The notes: a model not told the origin generated them from the letters alone. DNA of 64,000 bases from Lichenibacterium dinghuense (GCF_021730615.1 NZ_JAJLMN010000001.1:1302501-1366500), one strand, 5' to 3'; counted from the stretch's first letter, positions 53,940 to 63,461 are shown. Program-made: numbers and translations.

Positions 53940-55382
53940 TTACGCGTGCACCACGCGGTTCTGCGAATCCAGCACGGCCTCGTGCATGGTTTCGGAGAGG
54001 GTCGGGTGCGGGAAGACCGTGTGCATCAGGTCCTCTTCGGTGGTCTCGAGGTTCATCGCCACCACGAAGCCCTGGATCAGCTCCGTCACCTCCGCGCCGA
54101 CCATGTGGGCGCCGAGGAGCTGGCCGGTGTCGGCGTCGAAGATGGTCTTCACCATGCCCTCGGGCTCGCCGAGCGCGATGGCCTTGCCGTTGCCGATGAA
54201 CTTGAAACGGCCGACCTTGAGCTTGTGGCCGGCCTCCTTGGCCTTCGCTTCCGTCAGCCCCACCGAGGCGATCTGCGGCTGGCAGTAGGTGCAGCCCGGG
54301 ATCATCGTGCGGTCGAGCGCGTGGGTGTGCATCCCCTTGATCGTCTCGACGCAGATCACGCCCTCGTGCTCGGCCTTGTGGGCCAGCATGGGGGGGCCCG
54401 CGATGTCGCCGATGGCGTAGATGCCGGCCACGTTGGTGCGGCCGTGGCCGTCCGTCGCCACCGTGTTGCGCTCCATCTTCACGCCGAGCGCTTCGAGCCC
54501 GATGTTCTCGGTGTTGCCGACGACGCCCACGGCCGAGATCAGCCGGTCCGCCGTGATCTCGCTCTTGCCACCCTTGCCGTCGTCGATCGTGGCGGTGATC
54601 GAGTCCTCGCCCTTCTTCACGCCCGTCACCTTGGCGCCGGTCAGGATCTTGATGCCCATCTTCTCGAAGCGCGCGCGCGCGAAGGCGGCGATCTCCGGGT
54701 CTTCGACGGGCAGGATCTGCGGCAACACCTCGACGATCGTCACCTCGGCGCCCATGGCGCGGTAGAAGTAGGCGAACTCGACCCCGATGGCGCCCGAGCC
54801 CATGACGAGCAGCGACTTCGGGAACGCCTTCGGCACCATGGCCTCGTAGTAGGTCCAGATCAGCTTGCCGTCCGGCTCCAGACCGGGGAGGGCGCGGGGC
54901 CGCGCGCCCGTCGCCACGATGATGTGCGGGGCCGTGTAGGTGCCGGCCGCCTTGGCGCCCTTCGGAGGCGGCACGGGCTTGCCGCCAAGCGCCGACTTCG
55001 TGGCCGGCTTCACCTCGACGGTGCCGACCTTGGGGATGGTGGCCTCGCCCCAGATGACGTCGACCTTGTTCTTCTTCAGCAGGAAGCCGACGCCGCCCGA
55101 GAGCTGAGCCGACACGCCGCGCGAGCGCCCGACGACCTTCTCCAGGTCGAAGCTCGCGCCCGGCGCCTTCAGCCCGTAGGCCTCGGCGTGCTGGAACTGG
55201 TGGTAGATCTCGGCCGAGCGCAGCAGCGCCTTGGTGGGGATGCAGCCCCAGTTGAGGCAGATGCCGCCGAGGTGCTCGCGGTCGATCACGGCCGTCTTGA
55301 AGCCGAGCTGCGCGGCCCGGATGGCCGTGACGTAGCCGCCCGGGCCGGCCCCGACCACGATGATGTCGTATGCGTCAGCCAT
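53940..55382 (-). CDS. lpdA: Dihydrolipoyl dehydrogenase (E3)
   Basis: A 480-residue flavoprotein that reoxidises dihydrolipoyl groups with NAD. The FAD motif is VVGAGPGGYVTAIRAAQLG (residues 9-27). The redox disulfide is CLNWGCIPTKAL near residue 42; the NAD fold is LLVMGSGAIGVEFAYFY near 198; and the active histidine region near the C-terminus is THALDR/TVFPHPTLSETMHEAV with the HPT-E pair. It follows pdhC by about 115 bases and serves the pyruvate dehydrogenase complex. Confidence 0.97.
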   Translation of the reverse strand: MADAYDIIVVGAGPGGYVTAIRAAQLGFKTAVIDREHLGGICLNWGCIPTKALLRSAEIYHQFQHAEAYGLKAPGASFDLEKVVGRSRGVSAQLSGGVGFLLKKNKVDVIWGEATIPKVGTVEVKPATKSALGGKPVPPPKGAKAAGTYTAPHIIVATGARPRALPGLEPDGKLIWTYYEAMVPKAFPKSLLVMGSGAIGVEFAYFYRAMGAEVTIVEVLPQILPVEDPEIAAFARARFEKMGIKILTGAKVTGVKKGEDSITATIDDGKGGKSEITADRLISAVGVVGNTENIGLEALGVKMERNTVATDGHGRTNVAGIYAIGDIAGPPMLAHKAEHEGVICVETIKGMHTHALDRTMIPGCTYCQPQIASVGLTEAKAKEAGHKLKVGRFKFIGNGKAIALGEPEGMVKTIFDADTGQLLGAHMVGAEVTELIQGFVVAMNLETTEEDLMHTVFPHPTLSETMHEAVLDSQNRVVHA

Positions 55383-55496
55383 GGCGTTTCACTCCGGTCC
55401 TTCGGCGGCGCTCGTCGTTGATGCAGGCATGGGACCGCGAGGGCGCGCCCTGCCCCCGCCTCCCGGCGTGTCGGTGGCGTCCGCGGCGCAGTGCCG

Positions 55497-56915
55497 TCAG
55501 ACCAGCATGCTCATCGGATGCTCGATGTAGTCCTTGAAGGCGCTCATCAGCTCGGCGCCGAGCGCGCCGTCGACCGCGCGGTGGTCGGTCGACAGCGTCA
55601 CGGTCATCACGGTCGCGACCTTCGGCTCGCCGTTCTTCACCACGACGCGCTTCTCGCCGGCGCCGACCGCCAGGATCGTCGCGTGGGGCGGGTTGACGAT
55701 GGCCTGGAAGTTCTTGACGCCGAACATGCCGAGATTCGACACGGCGCTGGTGCCGCCCTCGAACTCCTCGGGCTTCAGCTTCCGCGCCTTGGCGCGCGAC
55801 GCCATGTCCTTCACCTCGTTGGAGATGGTCGACAGCGTCTTGGTCTCGGCGTGGCGCACGATGGGCGTGATGAGGCCGCCGGGGATCGACACCGCCACGC
55901 CGATGTCGGCGTGCTTGTGCTTGAGCATGGCGGCCTCGGTCCAGGACACGTTGGCCTCGGGCACGCGCTTCAGCGCCAGCGCCAGCGCCTTGATGATGAA
56001 GTCGTTGACCGACAGCTTGAAGGCCGGCTTGCCGTCCTTGTCCTTGCCGGCGGAGCCGTTGACCTGCTCGCGCAGCGCCATCAGGGCGTCGAGCTCGCAG
56101 TCGGCCGACAGGTAGAAGTGCGGGATCGTCTGCTTGGCCTCGGACAGGCGGCGCGCGATCGTCTTGCGCATGCGGTCGTGCGGCACTTCCTCGAAGGAGC
56201 CGGCCGGGAACATGCCCTTGACCATGTCGTCGGCCGCGGGCGCGGGCTTGGCCGGCGCGGGCGCCTTGGCGGCAGGAGCGGGCGCCGCAGCGGCCTTTGG
56301 CGGGTTGGCGATGGCCGAGCGCACGTCGCGCTCGACGATGCGGCCGTGCGGGCCCGAGCCCTTCACCGCGGCGATGTCGAGCCCGGCGTCCTTGGCGACG
56401 CGGCGCGCCAGCGGCGAGGCGAAGACGCGGCCCGCCCCGTCGGCGGCCGGCGCCGCGGCGCCGTTGCTCTGCGGCGCGGGGGCCGCTCCGCCCGCGGCCG
56501 GCTTGGCGTCGACGTGCTCCAGCTTCGGGGCGCGCTCGTACTGGTGGCCCTCCGGCACGGTCAGCTCGCCGGCCGGCGCCGCCTGGGGCGGCGGGACCGA
56601 TCCGCCGGCGGCCGGCGCGGCAGCCGCTGCGGGCGCCTTGCCGCCGCCCGACGCCACCGCGGCGGCGTCCTCGCCGTCGGCCGCGATCAGCCCGATCAGC
56701 TCGTTGACGGGCACGTCGGCGGTGCCCTCCGGCACCACGATCTTCGCCAGCACGCCCTCGTCGACCGCTTCCACCTCCATGGTGGCCTTGTCGGTCTCGA
56801 TCTCGGCGATGACGTCGCCGGACTTGATGGCGTCGCCCTCCTTCTTCAGCCACTTGGCGAGGTTGCCCTTCTCCATCGTGGGGGACAGGGCCGGCATCAG
56901 GATGTTGGTGGGCAT
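55497..56915 (-). CDS. pdhC: Pyruvate dehydrogenase E2, dihydrolipoyllysine acetyltransferase
   Basis: A 472-residue E2 core protein. One lipoyl domain (residues 1-78) carries the lipoylation site [10 protein letters not shown]; then Ala/Pro linkers, the E3/E1 binding domain SPLARRVAKDAGLD near residue 168, and the catalytic acetyltransferase domain with the STDHRAVDGALGAE motif (His-x3-Asp) near 440. The start [18 protein letters not shown] fits the family; the frame upstream to 57026 is arginine-rich and not homologous. It lies 107 bases from pdhB. Confidence 0.97.
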   Translation of the reverse strand: MPTNILMPALSPTMEKGNLAKWLKKEGDAIKSGDVIAEIETDKATMEVEAVDEGVLAKIVVPEGTADVPVNELIGLIAADGEDAAAVASGGGKAPAAAAAPAAGGSVPPPQAAPAGELTVPEGHQYERAPKLEHVDAKPAAGGAAPAPQSNGAAAPAADGAGRVFASPLARRVAKDAGLDIAAVKGSGPHGRIVERDVRSAIANPPKAAAAPAPAAKAPAPAKPAPAADDMVKGMFPAGSFEEVPHDRMRKTIARRLSEAKQTIPHFYLSADCELDALMALREQVNGSAGKDKDGKPAFKLSVNDFIIKALALALKRVPEANVSWTEAAMLKHKHADIGVAVSIPGGLITPIVRHAETKTLSTISNEVKDMASRAKARKLKPEEFEGGTSAVSNLGMFGVKNFQAIVNPPHATILAVGAGEKRVVVKNGEPKVATVMTVTLSTDHRAVDGALGAELMSAFKDYIEHPMSMLV

Positions 56916-57022
56916 GGACGCCTCGAAGGGGGGCCGGAGCAGCCGGGCTGCCGAAGATCGGAGGGAGCGGCAGGCGCGGACGAGCCTGCCGAGGGCCCGG
57001 CGGAGCGCGCCGGGCGTGAAGC

Positions 57023-58471
57023 TCACCGGTAGGTGACGGCTTTGACGGCCGCGACCACCTCGCCGACGTTGGGCAGCGCCAGCTTCTCAAGGTTGGCGGC
57101 GTAGGGCATCGGCACGTCCTTGCCGGTCACGCGCACCACCGGGGCGTCGAGGTCGTCGAAGGCGAGCTCCATCAGCTTGGCCATGATCTCGGCGCCGACG
57201 CCCGACTGGGCCCACCCCTCCTCCACGGTGACGCAGCGATTGGTCTTCTTGACCGACTTCACCACGGTTTCGATGTCCATCGGGCGGATCGTGCGCAGGT
57301 CGATCACCTCGGCCTCGATGCCCTCCTTGGCGAGCTCGTCGGCGGCCTTGAGCGCGTAGGTCATGCCGATCGACCAGGACACGATCGTGACGTCCTTGCC
57401 GCTCCGGGCCACCTTGGCCTTGCCGATCGGGATCGTGAAGTCGTCGCCCTCGGGCACCTCGAAGCTCTGCCCGTAGAGGATCTCGTTCTCCAGGAACACG
57501 ACCGGGTTCGGGTCGCGGATGGCGCTCTTCAGCAGGCCCTTGGCGTCCGCCGCCGTGTAGGGCGCCACCACCTTGAGGCCGGGCACGGAGGAATACCAGG
57601 CCGTATAGTCCTGGCTGTGCTGCGCGCCGACGCGGGCCGCCGCGCCGTTGGGGCCGCGGAACACGATGGGCGAGCCCATCTGCCCGCCCGACATGTAGAG
57701 CGTCTTGGCCGCCGAGTTGATGATGTGGTCGATCGCCTGCATGGCGAAGTTGAAGGTCATGAACTCGACGATGGGCTTCAGGCCCGACATCGAGGCGCCG
57801 ACGCAGATGCCGGCGAAGCCGTGCTCGGTGATGGGCGTGTCGATGACGCGCCTGGCGCCGAACTCCTGCAGGAGCCCCTGCGTGACCTTGTAGGCGCCCT
57901 GGTATTCGGCGACCTCCTCGCCCATCACGAAGACCTTAGGCTCGCGCCGCATCTCCTCCGCCATGGCGTCGCGGAGCGCTTCTCGCACCGTCATGGTCAC
58001 GGTCTTGGTGCCGGCCGGGATCTCCGGCGAGTCGGCCTCGGGCGCGCCGCCCTTCAGCGCGTGGCTGGCCCCGTCGGCCGTCGGGCCGGGGCCCGGCTGG
58101 CCGGGCGCCTTGGGCTTGCCTTCGAGGTCCGGCGCGCCGGGCTTCGCGCCCTCGGGTGTGCCGCCCGCCGCCGGCGCGGACGCCGCCTCGGCCTTGGGGG
58201 CCGCCGCCGGGGCCGCGTCGGCCGACTCGCCCTCGGCCACGATCACGCCGATGGGGGTGTTGACCGCCACGTTGTCGGTGCCCTCCTCCACCAGGATCTT
58301 GGCCAGCGTGCCCTCGTCGACCGCCTCCACCTCCATGGTGGCCTTGTCGGTCTCGATCTCGGCGATGATGTCGCCGGACTTGATGGGATCGCCGACCTTC
58401 TTGATCCACTTGGCGAGCTTGCCCTGCTCCATCGTCGGGGACAGGGCGGGCATCAATACGTTGGTGGCCAT
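57023..58471 (-). CDS. pdhB: Pyruvate dehydrogenase E1 beta subunit with N-terminal lipoyl domain
   Basis: A 482-residue E1-beta. An extra lipoyl domain at residues 1-78 again carries [15 protein letters not shown], then an Ala/Pro/Gly linker, then the transketolase-like E1-beta region (about 155-482): [57 protein letters not shown] and the C-terminal [15 protein letters not shown]. Lipoyl-E1-beta fusions are characteristic of alphaproteobacteria. It binds the adjacent E1-alpha. Confidence 0.97.
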   Translation of the reverse strand: MATNVLMPALSPTMEQGKLAKWIKKVGDPIKSGDIIAEIETDKATMEVEAVDEGTLAKILVEEGTDNVAVNTPIGVIVAEGESADAAPAAAPKAEAASAPAAGGTPEGAKPGAPDLEGKPKAPGQPGPGPTADGASHALKGGAPEADSPEIPAGTKTVTMTVREALRDAMAEEMRREPKVFVMGEEVAEYQGAYKVTQGLLQEFGARRVIDTPITEHGFAGICVGASMSGLKPIVEFMTFNFAMQAIDHIINSAAKTLYMSGGQMGSPIVFRGPNGAAARVGAQHSQDYTAWYSSVPGLKVVAPYTAADAKGLLKSAIRDPNPVVFLENEILYGQSFEVPEGDDFTIPIGKAKVARSGKDVTIVSWSIGMTYALKAADELAKEGIEAEVIDLRTIRPMDIETVVKSVKKTNRCVTVEEGWAQSGVGAEIMAKLMELAFDDLDAPVVRVTGKDVPMPYAANLEKLALPNVGEVVAAVKAVTYR

Positions 58472-58531
58472 GTTTCTTCCCTAGAGTCCGGCTTGTCGGA
58501 GCCCGGCTTCGCGCGCGGTCCGGCGTGTCGT

Positions 58532-59566
58532 TCAGAGCGTGATGTCGGTCCACAGCTCCGACGGGTCGGGCTCGGGGTCGGACTGGGCGAAGTCGGCGGC
58601 CTCGGCCACCACGGCGCGGATCTTGGCGTCCACCGCCTTGAGGTCGTCCTCGGTGGTGCCGTGGTCCTTCACGAGGCGCGCCCGGACCTGCTCGATCGGG
58701 TCCTGCTGGTCGCGCATCTTCTGCACCTCCTCGCGGGTCCGGTACTTCGCCGGGTCCGACATGGAGTGGCCGCGGTAGCGGTAGGTCTGCATCTCCAGGA
58801 TGATCGGGCCCTTGCCGGAGCGGCAGTGCTCGGCCGCCTCCTCGCCCGCCGCCTTGACGGCGCGCACGTCCATGCCGTCGACCTGGATGCCGGGGATCGC
58901 GAAGCTCACGCCGCGCTTGGAGAAGTCGGTCTGCGCCGAGGAGCGCGTCACCGAGGTGCCCATGGCGTAGCGGTTGTTCTCGATCACGTAGATCACGGGG
59001 AGCTTCCACAGCTCCGCCATGTTGAAGCTCTCGTAGACCTGGCCCTGGTTGGCCGCGCCGTCGCCGAAATAGGCCATGGCGACCGTGCCGTCCTCGTCGT
59101 ACTTGCTGGCAAAGGCGAGGCCGGTGCCGAGCGACACCTGCGCGCCCACGATGCCGTGGCCGCCGTAGAAGTTCTTCTCCTTGGAGAACATGTGCATGGA
59201 GCCGCCCTTGCCGCGGCTGTAGCCGCCCCGGCGCCCCGTCAGCTCCGCCATCACGCCCTTGGGGTCCATGCCGCAGGCCAGCATGTGGCCGTGGTCGCGG
59301 TAACCGGTGATGACCTTGTCCTTCGGGGTGGTGGCCATCTTCATGCCCACCACCACGGCCTCCTGGCCGATGTACAGGTGGCAGAAGCCGCCGATCAGGC
59401 CCATGCCGTACATCTGGCCGGCCTTCTCCTCGAAGCGGCGGATCAGCAGCATGTCGTAGTAGCTGTCCAACTCCTCCTGCTTGGTGAAGGCCGCGAAATG
59501 GTTGCGCTGCCCCGACGTGTCGTGGGCTTCATCCCCGGCGCGGGACAGTTCTGCGGCTTCGGCCAT
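58532..59566 (-). CDS. pdhA: Pyruvate dehydrogenase E1 alpha subunit
   Basis: A 344-residue thiamine diphosphate subunit of pyruvate dehydrogenase. Motifs: GYRDHGHMLACGMDPKGVMAELTGR, GGSMHMFSKEKNFYGGHGIVGAQ, the thiamine diphosphate/Mg motif FGDGAANQGQVYESFNMAELWKLPVIYVIENN, and the phosphorylation-loop-like YRYRGHSMSDPAKYR. AAGGAGCGCCC directly precedes the chosen ATG at 59566, deciding the start over the upstream ATG at 59626. It is first in pdhA-pdhB-pdhC-lpd. Confidence 0.97.
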   Translation of the reverse strand: MAEAAELSRAGDEAHDTSGQRNHFAAFTKQEELDSYYDMLLIRRFEEKAGQMYGMGLIGGFCHLYIGQEAVVVGMKMATTPKDKVITGYRDHGHMLACGMDPKGVMAELTGRRGGYSRGKGGSMHMFSKEKNFYGGHGIVGAQVSLGTGLAFASKYDEDGTVAMAYFGDGAANQGQVYESFNMAELWKLPVIYVIENNRYAMGTSVTRSSAQTDFSKRGVSFAIPGIQVDGMDVRAVKAAGEEAAEHCRSGKGPIILEMQTYRYRGHSMSDPAKYRTREEVQKMRDQQDPIEQVRARLVKDHGTTEDDLKAVDAKIRAVVAEAADFAQSDPEPDPSELWTDITL

Positions 59567-59721
59567 GGGCGCTCCTTCATGCGACAGCGGCGCCGTCGAG
59601 GGCGCCGTCGGCAACATTCGGGGCATAAGCTAGCGGAGCCCGCCGCCGAAGGCGAGGGGTGAAAGGCGCTCTCGACGGCTCATCAAGCCGCTGTTTTGCA
59701 TGACCAATCTGCGCATTCTGC

Positions 59722-59738
59722 ATGCTGCGTCGCAGCAT
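59722..59738 (-). promoter_or_regulatory. Candidate operator upstream of pdhA
   Basis: Near-perfect palindrome ATGCTGCG-T-CGCAGCAT, 156 bases before pdhA, in a locally AT-rich stretch with further GCATTC copies (59713-59718 and 59735-59740). It could bind a dimeric regulator of the pdh operon. The binding factor is unknown. Confidence 0.4.
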
Positions 59739-59792
59739 TCGGTGTTGCGGCGCCGTTGTATGCAGAAATGCCGCGGCCGGCGCGCGTCCCGC

Positions 59793-60119
59793 TCAGCGCT
59801 TGCGGTTGGCGTCGGTGAAGATGACGAGGTCGCGCGGGTCGACGTAGCCGAGCTTCAAGCGGATCTGCTCGGACGCGAGGTCGCGGTCCACCGTGTCGCT
59901 GTGCATCAGCGTGACGCGGTGCAGCCAGCCGGCCCGCTCGGCCTTGAGGCGGTCGAGGTCGCCCCGCAGTTGCGCGATCTCGGCCTTGTATTCCTCCTTG
60001 GCCTTGATCCCGCGCGCGCCGTGGATCGCGGTCTGGACGAAATAGGCCGACATCGCCCCCGACACGGCGTAGAGGAGCAGCGGCGTGAGGATGGCGCGGA
60101 GGCGGGTGCGGACGACCAT
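59793..60119 (-). CDS. FtsB/DivIC-like septum formation initiator
   Basis: A 108-residue bitopic membrane protein of the septum initiator family. One N-terminal helix (LTPLLLYAVSGAMSAYFV, residues 9-26) is followed by a coiled coil KAKEEYKAEIAQLRGDLDRLKAERAGWLHRV and the family end SDTVDRDLASEQIRLKLGYVDPRDLVIF. It works in the FtsQLB-type divisome complex. In relatives it also stands upstream of pdhA. The start at 60119 (MVVRTRLRAI) has AGGGTGACG upstream. Confidence 0.92.
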   Translation of the reverse strand: MVVRTRLRAILTPLLLYAVSGAMSAYFVQTAIHGARGIKAKEEYKAEIAQLRGDLDRLKAERAGWLHRVTLMHSDTVDRDLASEQIRLKLGYVDPRDLVIFTDANRKR

Positions 60120-60232
60120 GGCGTCACCCTGCACGGGCGGTGTTGACGCCCCGTTAAGGCTGTCGCCGATGGCCGGCGCGGGACCGAAGGCCGGCTCGGG
60201 CGTTGACGGCGCGGACAACACGGAGCCGCGCC

Positions 60233-61129
60233 ATGCCCGACCTCGCCGACCTGTTCCCCGGCTTCGCGCCCCGCACCGCGTCCACCGACGCCGGCCGCGT
60301 CTTCGCGCGGGTCGGCGGCGAGGGCCCGCCGCTCGTGCTCGTCCACGGGTTTCCCGAGACGGCGGCGCAGTGGCACCGCGTCGCGCCGAAGCTCGCGGAG
60401 CGCTTCACCGTGGTGGTGCCGGACCTGCGCGGCTACGGCTGGTCGTCCGTGCCGGCGAGCCGGAACGGCGAGGGCTACACCAAGCGCGCCATGGGGGCCG
60501 ACGTGGTGGCACTGATGGCCGACCTCGGCCACGCGCGCTTCCGGTTCGTCGGCCACGACCGCGGGGCCCGCGTCGGCTACCGCCTGGCGCTCGACCAGCC
60601 CGGGCGCATCGAGCGCCTCGCGCTGCTCGACATCGTGCCGACCGCCGAGGTGTGGCGCTCGCGCGAGAGCGATCCGGAGGTGTCGCCGCACTGGCCCTGG
60701 CTGGCGCGCCCCGAGCCGCAGCCCGAGACGGAGATCGGCGCCGACCCGATCGCCTATTACGAGGGCCTGATGCGGAGGTGGACCGGCACGAAGGACCTGT
60801 CGCCCTTCGCACCCGAGGCGCTGGACCATTACCGCGCCGGCTGGAACGAGCCGTCCCGCATCCACGCCATGTGCGAGGACTACCGCGCCGGCGCCGCGCA
60901 GGACGTGGAGCACGACCGCGCCGACGAGGCCGCGGGCCGCACGATCGACTGCCCCGTGCTGGTGGTGGCGAGCCGGCGCTACCTCGTCAGGCCGGGCAAG
61001 CCGAAGCCGGTCGACGTGTGGCGCGCGGGCTTCGCGCCGGACGCGCGGGGCGTCGAGACCGACACGGGCCACTTCATGGCCGAGGAGGATCCCGAAGCGA
61101 CGCTGGCGGCGCTGCTGGCGTTCCTGTGA
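60233..61129 (+). CDS. Alpha/beta hydrolase of the fluoroacetate (haloacetate) dehalogenase family
   Basis: A 298-residue hydrolase predicted to cleave carbon-halogen bonds in haloacetates. All catalytic and halide-pocket residues recalled for Rhodopseudomonas fluoroacetate dehalogenase are present at matching positions: nucleophile Asp109, Arg110 and Arg113 in GHDRGARVGYR, Asp133 in LLDIVPT, His153-Trp154 in SPHWPW, Tyr217 in MCEDYRAG and His280 in DTGHFMAEEDPE. N-terminal VHGFPETAAQWHRVAP is typical. The natural substrate is not proven; epoxide hydrolases share the fold but not this pocket. It is transcribed divergently from ftsB. Confidence 0.92.
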   Translation: MPDLADLFPGFAPRTASTDAGRVFARVGGEGPPLVLVHGFPETAAQWHRVAPKLAERFTVVVPDLRGYGWSSVPASRNGEGYTKRAMGADVVALMADLGHARFRFVGHDRGARVGYRLALDQPGRIERLALLDIVPTAEVWRSRESDPEVSPHWPWLARPEPQPETEIGADPIAYYEGLMRRWTGTKDLSPFAPEALDHYRAGWNEPSRIHAMCEDYRAGAAQDVEHDRADEAAGRTIDCPVLVVASRRYLVRPGKPKPVDVWRAGFAPDARGVETDTGHFMAEEDPEATLAALLAFL

Positions 61130-61131
61130 TC

Positions 61132-61152
61132 CTCCCCTCGCGGGAGAAGGGG
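61132..61152. repeat. Short copy of the CTCCCCTCGCGGGAGAAGG repeat core
   Basis: A 21-base copy of the arm core seen at 53778-53795, placed between two convergent genes whose stops are 31 bases apart. The TCCC...GGGA stem could act as a bidirectional terminator. Confidence 0.6.
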
Positions 61153-61159
61153 TAAGCCG

Positions 61160-61894
61160 TCACGGCGTCAGCAGGCGGCTCAGCGTGTCGCGGGTGCCGG
61201 GGTCCATGGCGCCATCGATTCGCGCGGGGCGGTGGCGGCGCTGGAAGGCCTCCACCACGGCGCGGCTCGCGGCGTCGTGCACCCCCGTGGCCGCGATCCC
61301 GTAGCCGAGGCGCGCGAGGTCGGCCTGGACGGCGCGCACCTCCTCGGGGTCGAGCGGCAGGCCCGTCGACAGGTCGTCGGAGGGCTCGACGCGCACCACG
61401 ACGCCGGCCGCGGCCAGGCGGTCCCACGGGAAAAGCTCGCCGGGGTCCCGCTTGCGGCCGGGCGCGAGGTCGGAATGGGCGAGCACGCGGGCGGGCACGA
61501 TGCCGTGCCGGTGCATCACGTCGCGGCACAGCGCGACAACGGCCTCGATCTGCGCGGCCGGGAAGGGCGGCAGGCCGAAGTCGTGGCCGCCGTTGACGAT
61601 CTCGATCCCCACCGAGGCGGAGTTGAGGTCGCCCGCGCCGGCCCACGATCCCGCCCCCGCGTGCCAGGCGCGGCGCGCTTCGGGCACGAGTTGCAGCACC
61701 GTGCCGTCCTCCTCGACGACGTAGTGGCACGAGACCTCGGAGGCGGGGTCGCACAGCCGGCGGACCGCGGAGGGGCCGTCCGCCATGCCGGTGTAGTGCA
61801 GCACGATCGCGTCCGGCCGGCCGTGGCCTCGCCGCTCGCCGTGGTTGGGCGAGGGGCGGACGGCCGCGGCGAGGCGGCTGTCCGGCGTCGGCAC
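61160..61894 (-). CDS. N-acetylmuramoyl-L-alanine amidase, AmpD-like, with peptidoglycan-binding domain
   Basis: A 244-residue amidase_2 protein. The zinc/catalytic residues are visible in AIVLHYTGM (His near 33), the CHYVVEEDG segment and LAHSDLAPGRKRDPG (His and acidic/lysine end near 140). A C-terminal peptidoglycan-binding_1 domain is at about 180-244 (VRAVQADLARLGYGI, VVEAFQRRHRP). It lacks a signal peptide, so a cytoplasmic muropeptide recycling role fits, as for AmpD. The GTG start at 61894, five bases after the lipoprotein stop, gives PSPNHGERRG near the front as in homologues; an ATG at 61948 is less likely. Confidence 0.92.
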   Translation of the reverse strand: MPTPDSRLAAAVRPSPNHGERRGHGRPDAIVLHYTGMADGPSAVRRLCDPASEVSCHYVVEEDGTVLQLVPEARRAWHAGAGSWAGAGDLNSASVGIEIVNGGHDFGLPPFPAAQIEAVVALCRDVMHRHGIVPARVLAHSDLAPGRKRDPGELFPWDRLAAAGVVVRVEPSDDLSTGLPLDPEEVRAVQADLARLGYGIAATGVHDAASRAVVEAFQRRHRPARIDGAMDPGTRDTLSRLLTP

Positions 61895-61899
61895 GCGGC

Positions 61900-62265
61900 T
61901 CAGTAGTTGGAGGGCGGCACGGCGCGGTAGCCGGCGAGCCTGAGGCACACCGGGTTGCCGTATTCGTCGTAGCCCATCTTGGCGCAGGCGCGAGGGGGCG
62001 GCTCGTAGGCGACGGGCGGGGGCGGATAGCCGTAGCGCGGGGTCGAGGCCGCGCCCAGCACCGCGCCGGTGCCGGCGCCCACCGCCGCACCGGCCAGCGC
62101 GCCGACGGGCCGGCCGGTGGCGAGGCCGCCGATCAGCGCGCCGGTGGCGCCGCCCAGCACGGCGCCGCGGCCGGCGTTGTATTCCTCGGGCGTCTGCGCC
62201 GCGCAGCCGGCGAGCGCCAGCGCGCCCAGCATGGCGGCGCCGGCCGCCGCGGATCTCTTCCTCAT
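61900..62265 (-). CDS. Lipoprotein with glycine-zipper domain
   Basis: A 121-residue predicted lipoprotein. The signal has lipobox LALAGC near residue 21. A glycine-zipper membrane-associated stretch follows (RGAVLGGATGALIGGLATG and GALAGAAVGAGTGAVLGAA), then a proline/tyrosine-rich C-terminus with one cysteine pair (RACAKMGYDEYGNPVCLRL). AAGGGAGTGGGT precedes the ATG at 62265. It is placed directly upstream of the amidase in one operon, suggesting a cell envelope role. Confidence 0.85.
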   Translation of the reverse strand: MRKRSAAAGAAMLGALALAGCAAQTPEEYNAGRGAVLGGATGALIGGLATGRPVGALAGAAVGAGTGAVLGAASTPRYGYPPPPVAYEPPPRACAKMGYDEYGNPVCLRLAGYRAVPPSNY

Positions 62266-62286
62266 ACCCACTCCCTTCGGCCGCAC

Positions 62287-62634
62287 GCCGTACCTGCCCG
62301 GCCCCGAACCCGATCCGACGCGCGAGCCTGGCGCCGGCGAAGTGAACGCCGGCCTAACGATGAATCCCGACCGCCCCTGGACGGGGGCTGCCGGGGCTCA
62401 TTCCGGAGCAAAGCGGGCTTTTCTGCGGAAGGCGGGCGCGACCGGCAGTGTCGATCCGGTCCCGGCGCGCCGTTCCACCCTCCCCTGTGTCGAAAACCAC
62501 ACAGCGGACAAAAAACGACTTCCCACGGCGCGCCTTCATCGACCTTCAACACATCGCTGACCGGCCGGGCCCGGATTTCGACGCATTTGGGCGGCGGTCT
62601 GCCGGCTTCGACCAACCCATGTGGAGGAAGCGGC
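62287..62634. other. Gene-free divergent intergenic region
   Basis: About 350 bases between the lipoprotein and the divergent transglycosylase. The frames found here have no ribosome binding site and poor codon use. A short AT-richer stretch (GTGTCGAAAACCACACAG...ACAAAAAACGAC, around 62490-62520) is the most promoter-like part. Nothing else is seen. Confidence 0.4.
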
Positions 62635-63453
62635 TTGCTCTCGATGTCGCGCGCTGTTCTCGCGACCGGCGCCCTGCTGGTCTCCGCCTCGCTGGCATCG
62701 GCCGACGGCCAGGCCCATTTCTCGCCCCTCCTGCAGGACACGCCGACCCCTCCGATCGCCGCGGCCCCCGCACCGGCCCCCGTCGCCGAGCAGGCCCCCG
62801 CGGGCCGGACCCGGTCCGGCCGCCGCCGCACCCGCATCGCCCGCGAGCGCGAGCGCCGGGTGGCGCGGGCCGCAGCGGCGCTCAACCGCAGCGTCGACCC
62901 GTTCGGCGGCATCCGGCACCTCACCATCGGGTCGACCCCGGCGCCGCTGCCGCCGTCGCACGAGGGCGACGTGGGCAGCGCCGTCGCGACGCTGGAAACG
63001 CCGCCGCCCGGCAACCGCGAGGCCGCGGCGCCGACCCCCGGCACCTCCGCGGCGACCTTCGAGGGCGCCCGCGAGGCGGCTTCGCATTCGCTGGCGGAGC
63101 TGCTCGCCAAGCACGCCTTCGCCGAGGGCGTGCCGGTGGCGCTGGCCAAGGCGGTGGTGCGGATCGAGAGCGGCGGCAACGCCCGCGCGTCGAACCACGG
63201 CGCGCTGGGCCTCATGCAGATCAAGTGGGCCACGGCCCGCGCGGTGGGGTTCAGCGGCCCGGCGGTGGGGCTGCTCGTCGCCGACACGAACCTGCGCTAC
63301 GGCATGAAGGTGCTGGCGCAGGCCTACCGCGACGCCCACGGCGACGTCTGCGGCGCGCTGATGCGCTACCAGTCGGGCCACCTCGCCCGCCATCCGAACG
63401 CCGCCAACCGCGCCTATTGCGCCCATGCCCGCTCGCTGATGGCGCGGGACTGA
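62635..63453 (+). CDS. Lytic transglycosylase (SLT domain) protein
   Basis: A 272-residue exported murein transglycosylase. The start is a TTG at 62635 with GGAGGA eight bases upstream, giving [23 protein letters not shown]; the ATG at 62644 is too far from that site. A basic, proline-rich spacer of about 130 residues precedes the SLT domain (from about residue 165): [22 protein letters not shown] with the catalytic glutamate, [20 protein letters not shown], and [12 protein letters not shown]. It cuts glycan strands between MurNAc and GlcNAc. Confidence 0.92.
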   Translation: MLSMSRAVLATGALLVSASLASADGQAHFSPLLQDTPTPPIAAAPAPAPVAEQAPAGRTRSGRRRTRIARERERRVARAAAALNRSVDPFGGIRHLTIGSTPAPLPPSHEGDVGSAVATLETPPPGNREAAAPTPGTSAATFEGAREAASHSLAELLAKHAFAEGVPVALAKAVVRIESGGNARASNHGALGLMQIKWATARAVGFSGPAVGLLVADTNLRYGMKVLAQAYRDAHGDVCGALMRYQSGHLARHPNAANRAYCAHARSLMARD

Positions 63454-63461
63454 CGGGACCC

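Noticed and set aside
59640-59792. A short plus-strand frame between pdhA and ftsB
   Set aside because: No ribosome binding site, unusual codons, and it covers the AT-rich promoter-like region of pdhA.
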